Origin: Nonomuraea muscovyensis
GTDB taxonomy: Bacteria; Actinomycetota; Actinomycetes; Streptosporangiales; Streptosporangiaceae
Length of the DNA: 64,000 bases
Reading direction: 5' to 3'
NCBI RefSeq assembly: GCF_014207745.1
Contig: NZ_JACHJB010000002.1
Span: 1,054,001-1,118,000, forward strand
Part shown: in pieces, positions 60,520 through 64,000 of the stretch
Position numbering within the stretch: position 1 is the first letter of the stretch
Layout: each line of letters opens with the position of its first letter
The notes under the pieces: model-generated
What the model was told of the DNA's origin: nothing
What the model saw: the letters and a program-made list of their open reading frames with translations, nothing else
The model's database searches: none
Made by a program: the position numbers and the translations under genes

Positions 60520-61500
60520 TCACCGGTCATGCCGGTCGGGTCCGAGTCCCTTGCCGATTCGGGTGCGCAGGGAGTGCAGGGCTTGCCTGAGTTCGGCCGG
60601 TTCGATGTCTGTGATGTCGGCGTCGAAGGTGAGGAGCAGTCCTGCCAGTCCTGGCCATGACCATGCGCCGAGCGTGAGTCGGCAAGTGTTTTCGGTGTCG
60701 TACCCGACTGTTGATCCGCCGGGGGCGAACCGGGCGACGGTGGAGGCGGGCAGGGCGACGATGGCCGAGCCGCGGCATTGCCATTCGGCGGCGGCGTCTC
60801 CGCGGTCGTGTGCGGTCATGACGAAGGCGACGGGATCGCCGTGGGGGATGTCACGTCGGTCGAAGGGGGTGTGCGTGGGCATGTGTGGCTTGATGCGGTC
60901 CACGCGCATCGCGCGCCATCGATCCGCATCCGGGTCGAAGGCGACCAGGTACCAGCGTGCGGCCCAGACCACGAGGCCGTGCGGTTCCAGCGTGAGCGTG
61001 ACAGGTTCGCCGTCACCGGTGTAGTCCACGCGAAGGAGGTGCTGCCGGTTGATCGCGCTGCCAACGGCGCGGACGACCTCGGCGTCGATCGGTGGCGCGG
61101 GGAACTCCCAGTAGTTGCGGGCTGAAGAGACGGTGAACGCTTCGGCATGCAGGCGGCTGCGCGCGGGCATCGCCTGGTGCAGAGTGGCGAGAGCACGGGC
61201 CGCGTTCTCGCGGATGCCGGACAGGACCGTCGGCACGGTCTGGAGTGCGACGGCCGTGGCGACGGCCTGGTCTTCATCGAATACGACCGGCGGCAAGCGG
61301 GTGGCGCGACCGAGCCGATATCCTCCACCGGCTCCGCGGACGGCCTCGATCTCGTACCCGAGGTCCCGGAGCGTATCGATATCGCGACGCACGGTTCTCA
61401 CCGACGCTCCGAGTCGGGTGGCGAGTTCCTCGGCGGTCAGGGTCGCACCGATCCCGAAGATCGACAGCAGCTTGAGCGTCCGCGCGGAGGTAGCAGCCAT
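60520..61500 (-). CDS. WYL-domain HTH regulator (YafY type)
   Basis: A 326-residue protein: HTH_11 (LKLLSIFGIGATLTAEELAT, ASVRTVRRDIDTLRDLGYEI), linker RGAGGGYRLGRATRLPPVVF, WYL core (HLLRVDYTGDGEPVTLTLEP, VVWAARWYLVAFDPDADRWR) and C-terminal extension with TFDADITDIEPAELRQAL. It is head-to-head with the DHA2 pump, whose start is only about 35 bp away, so both promoters overlap and the regulator is likely to control the pump. Confidence 0.9.
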   Translation of the reverse strand: MAATSARTLKLLSIFGIGATLTAEELATRLGASVRTVRRDIDTLRDLGYEIEAVRGAGGGYRLGRATRLPPVVFDEDQAVATAVALQTVPTVLSGIRENAARALATLHQAMPARSRLHAEAFTVSSARNYWEFPAPPIDAEVVRAVGSAINRQHLLRVDYTGDGEPVTLTLEPHGLVVWAARWYLVAFDPDADRWRAMRVDRIKPHMPTHTPFDRRDIPHGDPVAFVMTAHDRGDAAAEWQCRGSAIVALPASTVARFAPGGSTVGYDTENTCRLTLGAWSWPGLAGLLLTFDADITDIEPAELRQALHSLRTRIGKGLGPDRHDR

Positions 61501-61535
61501 GATTGTCCGATTCTCTCACCGATAGCGGTCACTCG

Positions 61536-63044
61536 ATGGCAACTATGCCGGCGATGGTGGCCGACATGACCGATTCACCGAGCCCACGAGAGGGCACCCG
61601 CACAGCTGAGGCTTCCCAGGCACTCACCGCCAGCGCCGGCGCGACCACGGCGCTGTTGGTGGTGCTCTTCGGTTCCTTCATGGACCTTCTCGACGCGACG
61701 ATCGTCACCGTCGCGGCCCCGGCGATAGCCCAAGACCTGGGCGCCGGCGACGCTCAGATCCAGTGGACGATCGCGGCCTACACCCTCGCCCTGGGCGCGG
61801 GCCTGATCACCGGTGGACGGCTCGGTGATCAGTACGGCCGCAAGCGGCTGTTCATGATCGGGCTAGCCGGGTTCATGGTCACCTCGGCGCTGTGCGCGCT
61901 GGCCGTCGATCCGGGGATGCTCATCGGCATGCGGGCCGGGCAGGGACTGACCGCCGGAATCATGGTCCCGCAGGTGTTCGGGATCATCCGGGCATCATTC
62001 GCTCCGGGCGAGCGCGCCAAGGCGTTCGGCGCCTACGGAGCGGTTCAGGGCCTCGCCTCGGTCGCCGGCCCGTTGCTGGGCGGGCTGCTCGTCGACGCCA
62101 ACCTGTTCGACCTGGGCTGGCGCACGATCTTCTGGATCAACGTGCCGGTCTCGATCCTGGCGCTCATCATCGGCGCGAAAGCCCTGCCGGAGTCCCGCTC
62201 CGCCTCGACCGCGCGACTGGACCTCCCAGGCGCGCTCCTCGCGGCCACGGGCATCCTTCTCCTGCTGCTGCCGATCATCCAGACCGAGACATGGGGATGG
62301 ACCTGGGCCGGCTACGCCCTCCTCGCAGCCGGAATCACCGTGCTCGCGATCTTCCTCGCCTACGAGCGCCGCCTCACCGAACGCGGAGACGAACCTGTCT
62401 TTGACCCGGCTCTGCTGAGAATCCGCGCCTTCGCAGTCGGCCTGAGCGCTTCGGTGCTCTTCTTCGGCGGCATCGGGTCGTACTTCCTCACCCTCTCGAT
62501 CTACCTCCAGAACGGAACCGGCCGAACCGCATGGGAGACCGGCCTGGTGATCCTCCCGTACGCGCTCGGCTCGATCATCACCTCCGGCCTCGGCGTCGCT
62601 CTCGCCGCCAAGGCGGGCAGGACGCTCCTGATCACCGGCTCGCTCACCATCGCGGCATCTCAGCTCGTCCTGTGGTTCATCGTCAAGGATGGCACCGATC
62701 CCGGATACTGGCTCCTCGCCCTCGCACTCTTCATCGGTGGCCTCGGGCTCGGTCTCGCCGCACCCATTCTCGTCAACGTCGTCCTCGCAGGCGTCCCCGG
62801 ACGCAACGCAGGCGCCGCAGGCGGGGTGCTCTCCACCGTCAACCAGATCGGCGGCGCCGTCGGCATCGCCGTTCTCGGCACCTTCTTCTTCACCGCCGTC
62901 ACCGATTCAGCCACCGGAGCACCGGTGCTGCCCGACTACAGTCACGCGCTCAGCATCGTGCTGATCGTCTCCGCCGCGCTCTACCTGATCACGGCACTCG
63001 TGATGCTCGCACTCCCGAAAGCCGCAGTCGAGCACGCCGAGTAG
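61536..63044 (+). CDS. MFS drug-efflux transporter, DHA2 (14-TMS) family
   Basis: A 502-residue protein from ATG 61536; TTG 61503 and ATGs 61545-61566 are alternatives, and the conserved part begins only near 61630. Motifs GSFMDLLDATIVTVAAPAIA, GGRLGDQYGRKRLFMIGLAG and GIGSYFLTLSIYLQNGTG identify an EmrB/QacA-like antiporter with about 14 spans. It ends AVEHAE just before a strong terminator. It is paired with the divergent WYL regulator. Confidence 0.9.
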   Translation: MATMPAMVADMTDSPSPREGTRTAEASQALTASAGATTALLVVLFGSFMDLLDATIVTVAAPAIAQDLGAGDAQIQWTIAAYTLALGAGLITGGRLGDQYGRKRLFMIGLAGFMVTSALCALAVDPGMLIGMRAGQGLTAGIMVPQVFGIIRASFAPGERAKAFGAYGAVQGLASVAGPLLGGLLVDANLFDLGWRTIFWINVPVSILALIIGAKALPESRSASTARLDLPGALLAATGILLLLLPIIQTETWGWTWAGYALLAAGITVLAIFLAYERRLTERGDEPVFDPALLRIRAFAVGLSASVLFFGGIGSYFLTLSIYLQNGTGRTAWETGLVILPYALGSIITSGLGVALAAKAGRTLLITGSLTIAASQLVLWFIVKDGTDPGYWLLALALFIGGLGLGLAAPILVNVVLAGVPGRNAGAAGGVLSTVNQIGGAVGIAVLGTFFFTAVTDSATGAPVLPDYSHALSIVLIVSAALYLITALVMLALPKAAVEHAE

Positions 63045-63049
63045 AGAAC

Positions 63050-63082
63050 CCATGCCGGGGCGAACGTATCGCCCCGGCATGG
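63050..63082 (+). terminator. Perfect 14-bp hairpin after the DHA2 pump
   Basis: CCATGCCGGGGCGA (63050-63063) pairs fully with TCGCCCCGGCATGG (63069-63082) around ACGTA, five bases after the TAG. A clear intrinsic-type terminator without a U run. Confidence 0.85.
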
Positions 63083-63309
63083 CACTACAGGCAAGCAGCG
63101 GCCTACGGCAGCTCGGCGAGATCCCCAACCTCCCCGACGGCGGCGGCGTGGATGAGGAGGGGGTGTCGGCCCCAGGGCCGCAGATGCGGCGGGTGTACTT
63201 GGTGACAGGAGCGTTTACCGCGTCCGCGCGAGAATCGGCGCGTAGCCGTGAGACTTGCGCCTGTCCCGTCCTGCCGGCCTTCGGCCAGTGCGGAGGAGGA
63301 GATGGAGTA
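63083..63309. other. No recognisable gene
   Basis: Only short frames without signatures lie between the terminator and the Tn3 fragment. Confidence 0.3.
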
Positions 63310-63590
63310 GCGGCCCACGGCCGCTCCGCCTACCTCTTCACCTGCGAGGGATCGCCGACCCCCGACTGCTCGGCCAGATGGTCCACCACCGGCCACGGCA
63401 CCGCCAAAGGATCTTCCAGGAACAGCCCCTTGTAACGGACCGTCCCGATCTGGACGGCTACGCCCAGGCGGTGCGAGTCCTGGCGTGACCTCGCGATCAC
63501 GTCCCGGTCGGACGCGTCCAGGAAGAAGAACATCTCCAGATCCGACAGCGACGGCGCACCCCGAACGCCGTATACGCCCTGACCTGGCCA
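63310..63590 (-). pseudogene. Tn3-family transposase N-terminal (DUF4158) fragment
   Basis: GQGVYGVRGAPSLSDLEMFF, FLDASDRDVIARSRQDSHRL, TVRYKGLFLEDPLAVPWPVV and DPSQVKR follow the N-terminus of Tn3 TnpA (LerfFfLDdaDrdlia..RrdhnRLGfAvQLtTVRylGtFL). It stops after about 90 residues, and the remainder of the transposase is absent. Confidence 0.75.
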
Positions 63591-64000
63591 TACGATAAAA
63601 GCCCCACAGGCATGGGCGACGACGGCGACATGTCACTGATCACCGTCAGAGCGACGATCACGCCAGATGTCTGGATCTCGAACCTAGATCAATCGCAGTG
63701 AAGCCGGACCGTCGCACTTCGCCCAAGATCATTATCGGCTGCCAATCGCTGTTCCTGGGTTCCTCAACCCCGGTCATCCCCTGCGCGGAGTGGCCTCCGG
63801 GGAGGATCGGACCGGATTTTGGCGCTGGAAAGTCGATCGTGACGACGATTCGGTGACGACGGCTGTTTGCCCTGGTTGGGGGCCGGAGGGTGCCGATGGC
63901 CACGCCTGCCTCCTGAATCCCGGTTCAGCGGTCCAGCCCGCCGAGGCGGCGTTCAGCGCGGGATTGCCCAGTCCGGCACCCAGGTCCCGGCGGCGCCGTG
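63591..64000. other. Window end without an assignable gene
   Basis: Short open frames on both strands overlap. A minus-strand frame entering from the right edge reads GAGLGNPALNAASAGWTAEP, but no family is recognisable in the visible part. Confidence 0.3.

Noticed and set aside
1..64000. Biosynthetic gene cluster
   Set aside because: P450, methyltransferase, FAD oxidase, SARP and efflux genes suggested one, but there is no PKS, NRPS, terpene cyclase, RiPP precursor or other scaffold enzyme, and the genes are scattered among unrelated cassettes.
1..64000. Intact anti-phage or toxin-antitoxin system
   Set aside because: No nuclease, reverse transcriptase, TIR, gasdermin, CBASS or restriction gene is recognisable. 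The nucleotidyltransferase at 46837 has the AadE-like architecture and lacks an effector partner.

Overview
The window is about 70 percent G+C with strong G/C preference at third codon positions. It has GTG and TTG starts, many 1-4 bp gene overlaps, and actinobacterial families throughout: SARP and WYL regulators, CGNR proteins, an ECF42 sigma factor, a mycothiol-type maleylpyruvate isomerase, and a YbaB/WXG-like locus. It reads as an actinomycete chromosome, most plausibly from the Streptosporangiaceae/Streptomyces side of the phylum; the genus cannot be fixed from the sequence. I see no rRNA, tRNA, CRISPR array, replication origin, large biosynthetic megasynthase or intact mobile element. 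The mix of small regulator-effector cassettes and decaying genes suits an accessory region such as a chromosome arm.

Layout. 0-5 kb: partial maleylpyruvate-isomerase-like gene, a small inverted-repeat element, then a coupled minus-strand operon (amidohydrolase, DUF1772 membrane protein, secreted SGNH hydrolase) divergent from a TetR gene. 5-8 kb: Tn3 debris, then YbaB-like / WXG100-like / LysM operon. 7.5-13 kb: XRE-cupin regulator facing a truncated flavoprotein, IS and hydrolase debris, a membrane-protein/38-residue-peptide/esterase operon, and a NarL-type two-component system. 13-20 kb: polytopic membrane protein, FAD reductase plus MFS pump with MerR, TetR with DUF418 protein. 20-26 kb: decayed zone with IS630 and IS701 remnants, immunity-like genes, hemerythrin, dead WYL and VOC genes, SRPBCC and CGNR genes. 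26-35 kb: NmrA/EamA operon with MarR, DUF899, WYL regulator with hydrolase, orphan cysteine desulfurase, methyltransferase plus P450 with TetR. 36-42 kb: second decayed zone (sigma, SARP, ABC permease, LuxR-ATPase, IS5 and Tn3 fragments). 42-49 kb: ECF42 sigma with its DGPF/YCII partner, VOC proteins, PASTA lipoprotein, nucleotidyltransferase, MarR and frameshifted epoxide hydrolase. 49-56 kb: large SARP ATPase divergent from a hemerythrin/DUF4267/FAD-oxidase operon. 56-64 kb: hydrolase plus MerR, MFS plus ArsR, WYL plus MFS, and terminal Tn3 debris.

How the genes work together. The recurring unit is a small regulator placed head-to-head with, or directly next to, one to three enzymes or pumps. 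Many of the shared intergenic regions contain visible dyads or direct repeats, and several of these touch start codons or ribosome binding sites. The best-supported circuits are the SARP system, which has three TCCAA repeats exactly 11 bp apart; the ECF42 system, with a TGTCGA-17-CGTC promoter before the DGPF gene; the P450/methyltransferase TetR system with twin operators; and the ArsR, TetR and MerR dyads. Between these cassettes lie truncated and frameshifted genes and fragments of at least five transposase families, so the region has been rearranged repeatedly.
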